DNA of 64,000 nucleotides from Pseudisothecium myosuroides (lineage: Eukaryota > Streptophyta > Bryopsida > Hypnales > Lembophyllaceae), in assembly GCA_951799445.1 (NCBI GenBank), contig OX637287.1, positions 17,608,224 to 17,672,223 on the forward strand, given 5' to 3'. The notes beneath the pieces are model-generated. The model ran no database searches and had not been told where the DNA came from. It saw only the letters and a program-made list of their open reading frames with translations. Positions 12,468 through 25,083 of the stretch are shown one piece after another. The first letter of the stretch is position 1. The number at the start of each line of letters is the position of its first letter. The translations under genes and the position numbers were made by a program.

Positions 12468-12623
12468 TCAATTCGGTTAAAGTGGCGAGATTCCGGCTTC
12501 AAAATTGTAAGCCAAAAATCTTCACAATGCTCGTAAAAACTTTTTAGGACTGGTATAGAAAGACGGATCGATAGGTATACAGTAGGTGCCAAATTCGTGG
12601 AATATGCCAATCTAATGAAATTG
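12468..12623. mobile_element. MITE, family J (copy J1)
   Basis: The ends TCAATTCGGTTAAAGTGGCG and CCAATCTAATGAAATTGA are imperfect inverted repeats of the family J terminus (CAATTTCGTTAAARTGGCG). It is about 156 bp with no coding sequence, and lies ~240 bp past the S1-like stop codon. Confidence 0.65.
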
Positions 12624-12824
12624 AAGTTCCTTATCATTGTCATATGAAGCTCATATGACTACAGCTCGATTTTCATTGTGCCTCCGGTAAGTCCGTCTGG
12701 ATGTCCCAACATAAGGAAGTCTGTTGTTTTAGTTCCCCCCCTCTGAAAGTGGCAGTGTATGTCCGGCAATACAAGGAAGATATTTCAGTTTCCTCGTGAA
12801 AGTGTGGGAACATCAGTGTGCTAT

Positions 12825-13255
12825 CAGTAACCCCTAAACTCAAAGGCATTTTTTTCATCAAAAACCACTCAAAACTGCCATTTCTATTCCAAAGTGCAAA
12901 AAAATTTAGAAATTGTTTGTTTTGCATATCTAACCATACGATCTTGCACCAGACAAGTATGAGAATGTGTGGAAGAAATTTCAAAAACTTTGACTAGGTG
13001 GATTGCACAAGATATGCATGTTTGAAGTGAAAGAAATTTGGTTTGTTGCACCTTCTCTAACTAGATTTTTAAGGCTTTCAATCTTCATAGCTTAAAATTT
13101 TTACACTACACATTTTGACTTTCTAATTTTTTATATTGAAGAATTGAGTTGAATGTCTAGAAAAAAAAATTAAAAAAAAACTTGCTTGATTTTCATTCTT
13201 TAAAACATTGTTAAATAGAAGTAGGTATGAGATTGAAGGAAGAACTAAATTGAAA
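12825..13255 (-). mobile_element. fragment of family F element (copy F2, reversed)
   Basis: Reversed, this segment aligns with ~32280-32710 of element F1. Shared blocks include CCACACATTCTCATACT, GAAATGGCAGTTTTGAGTG, TTTAGGGGTTA and ATACCTACTTCTA. No element ends are visible, so it is a partial copy. Confidence 0.65.
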
Positions 13256-16200
13256 CTTTGTCACTACTTTGTCACATGTTTAGAGTTTAGGATGAACATT
13301 TTAGAACATGGAGCTAAAATCACAAAGCTATACTTACCGTGCTTTTTAGAGCTTTGTTTAGATTTATGTTACAATTCTAGGAACATGAATCAAGTCAATT
13401 TATCGAAATGGTGAATATGATTTCTCCATGTGATTCACATAAATTTCAAAACCCCTTGCGGATTCGTATCACTATATAATTCCTTATCTCTATAATTTTT
13501 TCCAAAATCTCTTTTGAAGAAATTTGAATGGGTAGATTTCACAAATTATAATTAATACATGGGTGATTGCTAGAATTTGAAAGATTATTGATTTTGTTGC
13601 ATTTAAAATTATAAATATATTTATAGTGATTGTGTAGTCATGTACTCATGTACAAAGATCTTTAAGGAGATTTTTCCTTAGGAACATCAAGTACAAAATA
13701 ATTGATTTCTCAAAAAAAAAATTGAATTAACAACGCACAAAATCTTAAGAATTATTATAGATACTTTGACTTTTGAATTTATGAAGAATAGGAAAATGAT
13801 TTGGCTTAAAGAAATAAAGAATTGACTACTTGTAACCAAAAGAATCTCCAAACTAAAATTGAAAATAAGTACAACTATGACAAGTGTGATATATTTTCAA
13901 AAATAAATACTTTCTATCAAATTAATTTTAAAAAATCATAAAATAATTTATTTAAGTTTAAAACAGCTATATTTATCCACATCTAGTATGAATTTTATTT
14001 ATATCGAATCATTATTTTCAAAGTTGCAGTGGAAAGACACTCAAAGTGACAAAAATGATCTAGATTGTTTTTCAGTCATCCATATTGTACATTTTAATGG
14101 TGTTATAACCCACAATTTTTGGTACATTTTACAAGACATCTTTGTTTCATATCAAATTGTCAAGAATACCATCAAATTGGACACATTAGAAGGTAGAAAG
14201 CATTCAAGAGTTTCATTTGTGGAATTTTAAGAAGAAATTTGGAATCAATAAATTCTAAAAATAAATGGAATTTCAAAATCTATGAAGTTAAATAGATTTT
14301 TAGAACTTCATAAATCTACAAAACAAAGATGTTGGAACTACAAATTTCTACAAGTAAATGAATAGAAGAGATTTGAGATCTTAAAAATCTCTAAATTGCA
14401 CTCCATACTAATTATGTGTGCTAGTTAATATCTACATAAAAATTGGATGTAGAAAATTAAATGTACATCCTAAAAGATTGATTTTTACAAAATTCTCGCT
14501 TTAAGCATGGCAAATAAGAGATTATTATTTTCAAAAGAGATTAACACAGTTGAGGAGAAGTGGAGAACTTAAGAAAGTGGCAGATTGGAACAACAAAGTA
14601 GAGTTAATTTGGAAGAGGTTGACATTTTATGTAACACCTAGAAGTAACAAGATTTGTCTCACATTCCCCATAAGTCATAAAATCCTCATTATTGAAAAGA
14701 AAATCTTCAAATATCCTATGAGAAAAATGCCTCATGTACATGATGGAACTAAAATAATTTCTTTGTACAATTTATGGATTGATCATCTGTGGTTAAAACC
14801 GTGAGGTTACATTCTTGTTTTTGTACCCTTCTTTTGATCCCATTCCATCTCTTAGGAATGACATATTTAGCAAGTTAATCTTATACATCCTTCAAAGGTG
14901 CAAGTGAATGGACGACTTGACCTAATTGTTTTGTAGGTCAAATAGTTTCTTTGAATTAGAAAAATGCATGAATATGCTTGAATTATTTGATATTTGACAA
15001 GTGTGAACTAACCAACATACATGGGTGTTGATCCGGGATATCCCAGGTCCAATAGATCCTAGTTTAGAATCTCTCACTATTCCCTATCATCTACTCATTT
15101 AGAAATAGTTTAGAATCTAGAATTAATTTTTGCATTGTGTAGGTGCTTTGTTTGACATGTTGGCAACTATTCTATGTTAGAAGTTGTTAAGAAAATGTCA
15201 TGGTCATAGGATTGATGTAAACAAATTTCAAGCCAAAATATCCTAAATACTATAAAAGTGGTGAATTTCCACATAAAATGAAAATATTCATTGGGGAAGG
15301 CACTATACGAGAATATTAAAAATCATATGAGAGCAAAGATAAATTCTTTAAATTCAACAACAATTAAACAATGAACTACTTAGAAAGACAAATACTTCCA
15401 AAATAGCTCCCCAAAAATGTATTTTGAAAATATTATCTAAAAGATTCAAAGATTGTAGAATATTCTTAGGATATGCCTATTATTTAAACACCCTTTGATT
15501 ACATGTCACTCTATTTAGTGTTCCTTTCTTGATTTGTTGAAAGATAACACTCTTTTAGTATTGAAAAGTTTCCAAGTAACCTTTCATCAATTCTCAAAGA
15601 ACAATGAAAAAGTTCATTAATATCCATAGACACTTAAAAAGAAGGATTTGGCAAATATTATTATTGATATCAAACACAACACCAAAATAATATCAAGATT
15701 TTTCATCTTATAAAAACTTGAAACTTATATTTGCATATTCACAAACACTATTGAATGATACAAGATACAACACCAAATCATATGTTGGATTTGGAGTTAT
15801 TTGGATGACAACTAAGATTCTTATGTATTAAACTAAAAACATTGTTAATTAAAAGACATTTAATATCAAAAACAAATACCAATATTGATCTTTTTAAGAC
15901 ATTTTCAAGTAAATAGAACAACATGCAATCTAACCAATCATATAGATGTGCACTAAGACATATCACATATCAAAGCATCAATATGAAAATTCAGTGACTA
16001 AGAATATTTTGAAAAAACTTTTTTGGTTTATTAAGCTTATATATAGAGACATGATTGAATTTTTAATGGAAAAATCTTGCAATTTATTTATTGAACATGA
16101 ACATTATTTATTAAGGTTCAAATTCTATACTCTTATTAAACAAAATTGAGCAAAGAAATATCATATTGTCATTATTATAAATAAAATTTGTAGATAAATT

Positions 16201-17869
16201 ACAATGATATATTTGAAATAGGATTTTATGAACATAATTCAACGTAGTGGTAATAATATAATACACGTGGATGTTTTTTCCTCGACTCAATAGTTTATGT
16301 GAAGAAATGTACATGGAGATTATATTTAAAGAAAATTCATCTCAATGAAAATATAAGGGATTTTTGCAACAAAACCATTATATGAGAAAAATGTAAGCAA
16401 CATATATTAGCTAAACTTTCCTATATGTGTGCAACTATTGGAGTTGATGAGAATATGTAGAAATGGACTTAAGAATTCAAACATTAATCGATAAAATTGC
16501 ACAAGTTTGGTTTGGAATCTGGATCTTAATATGTATGTTGTTGTCTTTAGATTTTTTTCTTTCAGTATATTTTCTTTTAACTTTATTGTTGTTATATTTC
16601 ATCATGGTTTCCCTTATGAAACATGTCAGTGAATTGGTAATCTTTCGGCACAATGAATATAGTGATCAAGAATTGCAAGCAATGTAATTTGAATTATTAT
16701 TATATTATTTGTAGAGTATATTTTGATGTCTAATTAGCTTCAAAAAATTTATTTAAAGCAATGAAGCTTTTGTCTATAAGATACCGTATTATGAAGATGT
16801 CAATCATTAATAAAAAAAATGATGGTGTAGTACTTGATGTATTTATGTCCAAATATTTTAATATATCTTCTAAAATTTTGATACAATATTGAAAATAATA
16901 TTTTAATTCACATAAATGAAACATATAACCTACACAAATTGAAACACTTGAAATGCCTTGCCATTGTCAAAAAAATTTGCTTCAATCTCATCATTAATAA
17001 AACAAAGTAAATATCAATCTCTACATATAAATAAAAGAAAATTATGATTGAACATTTATTTAATAAATAAAGTAAAATCTCAAATAAATCCCGACATAAA
17101 TTTATTTTTGGCATGTGATACTATATAGATTAAGTTGAAAAATATTAATTAAATAGATCTAGGATGTAAGATATTTTGAAATATTATAGATGACTTGTGT
17201 GATATTGTATATATTATAGGTGACTTATTCTATAACTCCAACGTTTGATTGAGTTTGAAGGGATACAAATGGGCTGGTATTGGAGGAATCATTCCATTAA
17301 GTAATCAACAATTCTCATTTCTTACAAGTAGAAAAAAAAATGCATTCGGGTGTCAATTGATTTTGTCTATTAACCTCTACATTTTGTGTTATGTAGCTCC
17401 AATGATTAATTTGATTGAAGATTTCAATTTATGTGGATGCAATTAGTCTTTCATAATAGAATTATATAATTAAATTTCAAAAAATAAAGGTCTAGGACAA
17501 GAAAAACAAAATACAATGTGAAAAAATAAGAGATGACTTTCAAGATGACTTTCAAGATGACTGATGCACAACAAAGTCTACATTGACATATGTTTAGTTC
17601 ATCCCATGCACAAATTTATATTGGTGACTTTATTGTGGTGACTTGATTTTCTGAAGCTTACCCACGTGTAGATAGAAAAGTCTATATTAAAGCAAAGAGA
17701 TGGTGACAAAGGTATTTGTATCCATAATCATCTCTACCCAAAATGCGAAACCTACATTCCAAACAAAAAGCAATACTAAAATTTAGATATTGATGACACA
17801 TTGAGGTATCCAATGAAAATGTGAGAGCCAAAGAGAATCTAATGTCTATTTGGTACATTTACATACAAT
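13256..17869. other. AT-rich DNA without a recognisable gene
   Basis: The whole stretch is strongly AT-rich on both strands. Its open frames are all short, without family signatures or plausible splice-linked partners. I see no complete element ends. It is probably an accumulation of old, decayed repeats. Confidence 0.5.
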
Positions 17870-17997
17870 ACACCTTGCAGAGAGCTTTCTGACGGTACGA
17901 AGAACGTGATTAGGGGACGCATGGTTCGGGAGATCTCATTGTTACAAATAAAACAAACAAACAAAACAAACAGCCTAACTTAAAGTATGGACTTGTG
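17870..17997 (+). repeat. solo partial H-repeat unit
   Basis: The block GAGAGCTTTCTGACGGTACG, GGGGACGCATGG, GGGAGATCTCATTGT, AAACAAACAAACAAAACAAA and CTTAAAGTATGGACT matches the end of the ~240-bp units in the array at 33065-35087. The first half of the unit is missing. Confidence 0.65.
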
Positions 17998-19990
17998 CAA
18001 GGATGTTGCATAGGTTTAGAGTCTAGGGTGCTAAAAGCATGTGGAACTTCTTATTTGTGCATCTATCATTTGTACAAATGCAACGGCAACCTTGTTTTTG
18101 CCACCGCAATCAAGGGTTGTCTCATAGACAAAGTCATTGTTGGCCTTGCCTCTTCCAACTCCAACTCTTGTGCTTCCCACTCAAACGCATGCAACAAGCT
18201 TGCCACTTGCAAATGCACCATCACAAATGCCAACAACTCAAAATGTTGCCCTAGAAACTCCGTTGCTTCATTCCCCTCCGTCAAGAAACCTCTCCGGAAC
18301 AAACTCCGAAGGCTTCTTCCAATTGTCGTTGTTGTGCCCAATGGCCCACACATTCACAAGCAAGTGTTTTTTTCCAAGGATGTTGTAGCCAAAAGCTTTG
18401 GTTGCGACCTTGCTTTGGTGCGAGATGAGTAATGGAACAGGAGGATGCAAGCGGAGTGTCTCTTTGACAATGGCATGGAGGTACTTGAGATGAGGAAGGT
18501 CAGATTCTTGCATGGTGTGGTTCATGCCAACCACGCGGTCAAGCTCTGAGGTGGCCTTTGTTAGTAATGTTGGATTATGAAGAACCTCCACCATGGCCCA
18601 CTCGATTGTAGTTGTTGTTGTCTCTATCCCAGCTGCTAACAAATCCTGGCAATGAAGGGATCCAACATAGGAATTCAATCATTCCTCATATGTGCATGAC
18701 TTTAATTAATTCTAGGACTAGAGACTTTAGAGCTTGGAATTTATGTCACATCCTTTGCAATAGCATATAGTTTCAAGTAATTGCAGGTTTAGGATTTACG
18801 TTATGTGCAACATCAGGCAAATGTGCATGGTTTCAAGTAATTGTGAGTTTAGGGATTAGAATTTGTTATAGTAACTTAATCATTGCAAGTTTGAATGTTC
18901 ATGACTTCAAGCAACAACAAGTTGAAAGTAAGTTAAGGAAGCAATATATAATCAATATTGGTATGGAAAGATCTAAAAGATGGGCTAAATTATTGGATAT
19001 AGATCTTTGAAAATCTATCCTCTTTTAAGTTTCAATTGAGAGGTAAATGAAGCTCCATTGTTAGAAGAATAAAGATGAGTGCAAATTATAAAAATCATTT
19101 TTTAGTGTTCAAATTTAATATCCACTTTTGAAATGACAATTTTCAACTTTGAAGGATTTATCTAAAAATGTAAGTGCATTACATTGCAATTCTAAGGGAA
19201 CAACGCGTTAAAAGCAATTGCTTAAACAATTTATCGTTCAAGCAATTATAACAAATACTCCATGGTCCCAAAATGATTTTTTTGTTGGCATAAATTGCTT
19301 GTCCCAAAATGATCTTCATGCATGACGTAGAAGGAAGGGCCCATACTTCTTGAAAATTTCAAGAAAACACGGTCCAAAATGATCCTAGTCTAACTATTGT
19401 AGACACTAACTTCATTCCAAACACCACCATGTACAGCCACCTCACAACCCAAATAGACCATTTTGTCAGCCTAAACCACATGCCCAAAACTAGAGAATTT
19501 CCTAGTCATTTAGAAGTTTGTCTAGCCGTAAGTATCCATTTAGCCAGTAGTTTCCCGAACATTCTGTCTTGTCCCTAGACTAACAGTGCAGGAAGACAAG
19601 AGGGTAAATACGGAGCACGGGAAGTTCCAAAAATGATTGGCTAGCGGTGCTCTTTTAAAATCATCCAAAAATCCCACTTTTCAAAACGACACAACTACAT
19701 TTTGAATACTTATTTGAAATTGAGATTTTAGAATAGTAGGAGTGCATCACACTCTACTAACAACTCAAAGCATACTTTTTTTAAAGTGATTTTCAACCTT
19801 AATCTAGAACATTTTGTCTAACAAGAAGACCATTTTGGGACGAAGGGAGAATAATAATTTAATTGTTGATGGACTTATTAGCAACTGAAAGATGATTTTA
19901 ATGCAATTTAAAATCTTTTCTTTAAGTATCAGTCACGTTAAAATAAGACATAATATGAGAAAATTATGAATTTTTAAAATTTAACCTATA

Positions 19991-20723
19991 GGGTCATTGC
20001 AAGAAAGAGTGGTACTAGGTATGTGTCACAGCCAGAGTGTTTTAGTTTCCGTTTGCAATAACTTCTACAATATGACTCGCATGAATTCGAAATTTTTATT
20101 GAAGATGTATGTCTTGAGTGTCATCATATTTTATATTTTTCAAAAATTAAAAAAAATCATTTTATATTTAAAAATCAATTAACTTAATATGTCACGTTTT
20201 GTGTTTTAAGGGTTTTGAGTACTATGGAGTCCCCATATTTAATGATTTAGAGCTGAAATTTCTATGGTCTATTCTCATAGTAGTAACTCATGTTTCCACC
20301 ACGGGGCATTTAAAAATATTTTATTTTATGTTGTATACGTCCATGCAAAGAGGGCTCCCTTGTGCGCACAATTCTGAACATTGAAAATGGTTTCAAGAAC
20401 ATTTTTTTGTTGAAATCTCTTCATTATGAAGTCTTCCCAAATGTTCTATTTTCAGTTTCTTTAAAAATGATTTTTCCTATTTTTTACTAATTAAAACGTC
20501 CAAGTATCTATATTCTGGCGATTCTGCACTTTTCTAGTTCTCCCACTTAAAGAATTTTTTTGGACTTTTCCTTCATAGGGAACCTTCTTCTTACAAGTCT
20601 ATACATTGGTCATATTTTTCATATTTTAAAAAAAATGTTTTTCTAATTTTATAGTACTCCCGAAAAAAAGGTTCAAAATTGCCAAAGTGGAACAAAAACA
20701 GGCGGTCTTTCTTGCAACGACCC
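19991..20723 (+). mobile_element. DNA transposon, family A (copy A1)
   Basis: The ends GGGTCATTGCAAGAAAGA and TCTTTCTTGCAACGACCC are inverted repeats. TATA stands on both outer sides, consistent with a 4-bp target duplication. The 733-bp interior matches copy A2 (e.g. CAGAGTGTTTTAG, CATGCAAAGAGGGCTCCCTT). It has no coding capacity and lies in the P450 intron before the I-helix exon. Confidence 0.8.
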
Positions 20724-22281
20724 TATATATGTGTCAAAACTTGCCCTTGAGCTCTAAATGATAGATGTTACTTTGAAAGTATTAATAATAGGTCTAGGTT
20801 TAGAGTTCAAGATTTAAAATTTCAGGTTTATATTTTTAAAATTACTTACGTAAATGATTCCGTCAATATGCTCCTCAGTAACTCCATTCTTTGGGAAATC
20901 CAGCTGCTCCAAGATAATATCAAGGAGTGTTTTCTTTACTTCTTTGATGGGCTTCCTCCTTTGATCTTCCTTGTATTTATCAATCATCTTCTTGTAGAAT
21001 GTGTCCATGCAAACTCGAAGATTTCAAAACTGCTTGTTCAACCGTTGAGGGTCAAATCACTTCAAGACATTGAAGAAGTCTCCGATATAAATAAGACTAG
21101 AATATATCTTCATTTCTTCTACAAGCTCTATGAATTCCTAAATCCAACCAAGAAAAATTGCATGAATTTTAGCCAAATGACAAGCATAGAGAATTCTTGG
21201 CTAATTTCAATAATGAATCAAAAGAGTGGTAATTATATTTCTACCCAAACTATTAGACAATCTCAAATGTTCTACCAACAATGGCTATCAAAAGTTAAAA
21301 TTTGTAGTAAAGACATTTCCCATGGTTTGTTAGACTGCCATTGAATTGATATTGACTTGAAAAAGGAGTTGGAAAGAAGAGTGAAACTGACAACAATCTT
21401 GCCATATTTGGAAAAACATAATAGACGTCACTATCTGGACCATTTTAGTGTCGTTGTCTTGGTCCTTCACACCCAAAGACCATTTGTTGAAGATCATGCA
21501 TGACAGATACTTGTGGCCATGAAGCTCATATGCATTTTCACACAACTAGGACCATTCTCGTTGGCTATTTTGCAAAGTGTGGATGCCATTTCTTCCATTT
21601 GTATGTATTGAGAGGATTCTAACTGTCTTGTGAACATGAGCTTAGTCACAAGGATTTTTCGCAAGTGTCCAGTTGCAGGTTTGATTTCATGCATTACCAT
21701 TTATGAATTGTTAAGAGTGAAATTAAATTAGTCAACAATTGTCAATTTTGTTACATTGGCAAGATTTTGGGTGCCAAAAAATTGTAACATTCATCCACAC
21801 AAAAGCTCTAAAAAAATGGCTATACTAATTATGAGATTTAGTGTTTGTAATACTAATTATACACTCTATTATAAATGTCAACATGAACACTAGGGTCATT
21901 GCAAAAAAGAGTGGTATTGGATATTTGTTACATTCAGAGTGTTTTAGCTTCCGTTTGCAATAACTTCTGCAGCATGACTTGTATGAATTTGAAATTTTTA
22001 TTGAAGATGTCTATTTTGAGTATCTATATCTTATATTTTTCAAAAATTTAAAAAAATCATTTTATATTTAAAAATCAATTAACTTAATATGTCACGTTTT
22101 GAGTTTTAAGTGCTTTGAATACTATGGAGTCCCCAAATTTAATGACTTAGAGCTGAAATTTCAATGATCTATTTTCATAGTAGGAACTCATATTTCTACC
22201 AAAGGGCATTTAAAAATAATTTATTTTATGTTGTCTACATCCATGCAAAGAGGGCTCCCTTGCATGCACAGTTCTAAATCA

Positions 22282-23008
22282 TTAGAAGAAAAATGAGCCC
22301 TCAAGAGGGCTGTGAGTTCTCGGACAGTAGAGAACGCTAGCTAAATAAACAGGAAAAAAAAATCGAAAAAAAAAAAAAAAAAAAATTGGCCGGCGAACTA
22401 GAGGGCCTAATCTACGCGGGACAGTTCAATATTATAATTTTAAAAATATTATAAAAACATTAAAAAAATATTATTAATAAAATAAATACAAAATTTTGAA
22501 ATTCCCAAATCTGATGTGGCCAAAATTATCCTCGTCAACTTGAAATATTATTTTATTATTATTTTAATTTTTTAATTTTTTTTAAATATTTTTTTATTGT
22601 GGTCACTATTCATCATTGATGATGAATAGTGGCCATTGTCCCTCAAAGGGGCATTAGAAGAGATTTGAGGGCTCTAAGAGCCCACGAGTTATCTGGCCTT
22701 GGGAACCTTGGGAACAGCCTGGGAGCAGTAATCTGACGTGGCCGAGAGAGTGCCACGTCAGAAAATTAATTTTCTAATATTTAAAATAAAAATAAAAATA
22801 AAAATAATATTTTTTATTATTTTTTATTATTTTATTATTATTATTTTATTATTATTTTTATATTCTGACTGTTCCCAGCTGTGGGAACAGCCTGAAACGG
22901 CCCCTCCCAGCCCTCAAATCTCTTCTAATGCTATGAGTTCCATTGCAGGGAACTCACAGCCCCTTTGCAAAGGGAAGGAGCCCTACTAAGGGTTGATTTT
23001 TTTCAATG
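22282..23008 (+). mobile_element. DNA transposon, family B (copy B1) inside A2
   Basis: The left end ATTAGAAGAAAAATGAGCCC, AGGGCTGTGAGTT and CAGTAGAGAACGCTAGC match copy B2 at 36380. The right end is weaker (CTCACAGCCCC ... GGGTTGATTTTTTTCAATG), so the last bases are approximate. The interior TTATTGTGG...CACTATTCATCATT is shared with B2. It is interrupted by C2. Confidence 0.7.
22652..22930 (+). mobile_element. MITE, family C (copy C2) inside B1
   Basis: The ends CATTAGAAGAGATTTGAGG and CCTCAAATCTCTTCTAATG are near-perfect inverted repeats around 279 bp. The interior has the hairpin TCTGACGTGGC / GCCACGTCAGA and a long AT-rich run. It cuts the family B sequence between CAAAGGGG and GAGTTCCATTG, which are nearly joined in B2. 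Confidence 0.85.
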
Positions 23009-24124
23009 GCATTGAAGATGGTTTCAAGATCATTTTTTTTTTGTTGAAATCTCTTCATCATGAAGTCTTTCCAAATGGTTTATTTTTAGTTTCTTTGAAA
23101 ATGGGTTTTCCTATTTTTTACAAATTAAAACGTCAAAGTATGTATTTTCTTCAAAATTTCAACTCACACTTTTTTGTGAATAACTTTTGACCTAGATTTT
23201 TTAGGTCTGAAATTTTGGTGATATGATACTTTTAGTGCTATAATAACTATCCTTATTTTATTTTATTTTTAAAAATTCATATGCAAAAAGCTCATAGTAC
23301 TGTGAGTACTAGCCGAAAACAACCAAAGTGGAACAAAAACGAACACTTTTCTTGCAATGACCCACTATTTGTTAGCTATTGTGATTTTTAGTGGTGTTCT
23401 TGAATGTTGACATATAGTGTTCTAAAAGTCAAGAATACCCAACTAATTTTACCAATACTAAATGTCAACCTAAACGCTATTTATCAACCAAATGAGAATT
23501 AGAGTGAATCAAATAATAGCATAAGTAGTACCACATTTAATATAACCCTAATTATCATTATTAATATATCAAGATTTCCACTTCAAAATCACCAAAGCCA
23601 AAGAATTCCACCAAGTTCACGAAATTGGCACTAATAAGGACGTACACCAACCAAACTCAGTAACAAATTCAACACTTGGTGGCATTCTTCAAGGCAGAGT
23701 TTGTAGATAACTGGCAACTACTTACAAATGAGCTAATTTACTTTTCCAAATAGTCAATTCATATTGAGAACCCTAGGCAAATTATATTAATCTACAATTC
23801 AATAAAATTATTAATTCAAGTAAAAATGCAAGCAATGAAAAAACATACTAGCTACATACATAAGAACTTCTCTAAAGCAATGACCTCTCTAAAGTGATGG
23901 AACATTGATTGCCTGATCCCACACTAGGCCCAGTTCAAGAATAATACATCAAAGATTTTCCTTGATATTCTTGAGTTTGGAGACTTGAGCCTAGTTCCAG
24001 GGCTATCAATTTGGAGAAGTTCTATTATACCAGCTACTAATGTAAAGTAGCCCATTATGGACAAAATGAGGAATTTGCCCTCATGTCATTACTGAAAATT
24101 TTAAATAAAAATTCCACGTGACGG

Positions 24125-24434
24125 CAAGTGATAGAAATGGCGAGAGCAATTGAAATTATATTTTTCTGACAAATTGTGAATTTGTTATGAATTTTTGAAG
24201 TGTTTTGCCCATCACAGCATAAATGAGTCTCTAGAATACCCCAAAACCAACAAAAATTGTATCTATAACGCTCATCTTACTCACTTGAAGTGGTCACAAT
24301 ATTTTCTAACGTGGAAGGACTAAAAAAGTCACTTCCTACAATGAATTAACACTAAAAAGCTGAAAGTTCCTATTGAAGTCACTAATCACTCCATTCTGGT
24401 TAGCTAAGACATTGATTGTGGCCCAAATCTCATT
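24125..24434 (-). repeat. dispersed repeat N (copy N1)
   Basis: On the - strand this segment matches 38277-38590. Shared blocks include GAGATTTGGGCCACAAT, AATGGAGTGATTAGTGAC, AATTCATTGTA and GACTTTTTTAG. Weaker similarity continues leftward. No ends or coding sequence are seen. Confidence 0.65.
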
Positions 24435-24716
24435 CATTAGAGAAAATCTGGGCCCTCCGGAGGGCTGCTCCACAGCCCTCTGAGGGACCTTGAAATTTAC
24501 TTTTTTTTTCCAAAAAAAATAGTTTTTCCCCTATTTCCGCGCAGCAGTTTCTGCTGCGACAGTGGCGCAGGAAACGAAAACTACGAGTAAAAAAAAAAAA
24601 ATCATGAAAGCTGACTACTGCGGGGAGCAGTCAGCTTGCTGTGACAGAACAAGCTTTTAATAGCTTGGTTTGTCACATTCTAGCAGCCCTCTAAAGGGTT
24701 CAGTTTTTCTCTAATG
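24435..24716. mobile_element. MITE, family G (copy G1)
   Basis: The ends CATTAGAGAAAATCTGGGCC and CAGTTTTTCTCTAATG are inverted. Just inside are CTCCGGAGGGCTGCT and AGCAGCCCTCTAAAGGG. At 282 bp and non-coding, it lies in P450 intron 1. The outermost CATTAG resembles families B and C, so all three may share a transposase source. Confidence 0.7.
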
Positions 24717-24894
24717 TCACTGGAAGAAAACCATAATGGGGTCATTCCTAGATATCCACAACTGAATGGGTCTTATGTCCGTAATGGACTATTTTACCTT
24801 AACCGCAGAATAATACAAAACCTGAGATTTTGGACTAAATGTTTGCCTCAAGGGACTCTCAACCTTTCTTGTTTTACACCTCGCGGACTACATA

Positions 24895-25083
24895 GGCAAT
24901 TTCGTTAAAATGGCAATATTTGTTTTAAATGGCATGAAAACAATTCAGAATGGCCATTCTGAAATCTATACCTGTCCTAGATGGTTCAAAACCGCCGTTC
25001 TGAAATCTATATCTGTCCTAGATGGTGAAAATGACACACTATCAAAGTGGCACTTGGAATACCGCCATTTTAACAAAATTGCC
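24895..25083. mobile_element. MITE, family J (copy J2)
   Basis: Inverted ends GGCAATTTCGTTAAAATGGC and CGCCATTTTAACAAAATTGCC surround 189 bp that match J3 almost throughout. A direct repeat TCTGAAATCTATAYCTGTCC occurs twice inside. It lies ~70 bp past the first P450 coding block, within the intron. Confidence 0.85.

Larger units (their letters stand above)
21893..23363 (+). mobile_element. DNA transposon, family A (copy A2), host of nested elements
   Basis: It begins GGGTCATTGCAAAAAAGA, ends TTTTCTTGCAATGACCC, and is flanked by ACTA on both sides. It is collinear with A1 up to ~22280 and again from ~23009. The ~727 bp between are an inserted family B element, itself split by a family C MITE. 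It lies in the first P450 intron. Confidence 0.8.

Noticed and set aside
17995..18432. 145-codon + strand frame
   Set aside because: Antisense shadow of the P450 last exon.
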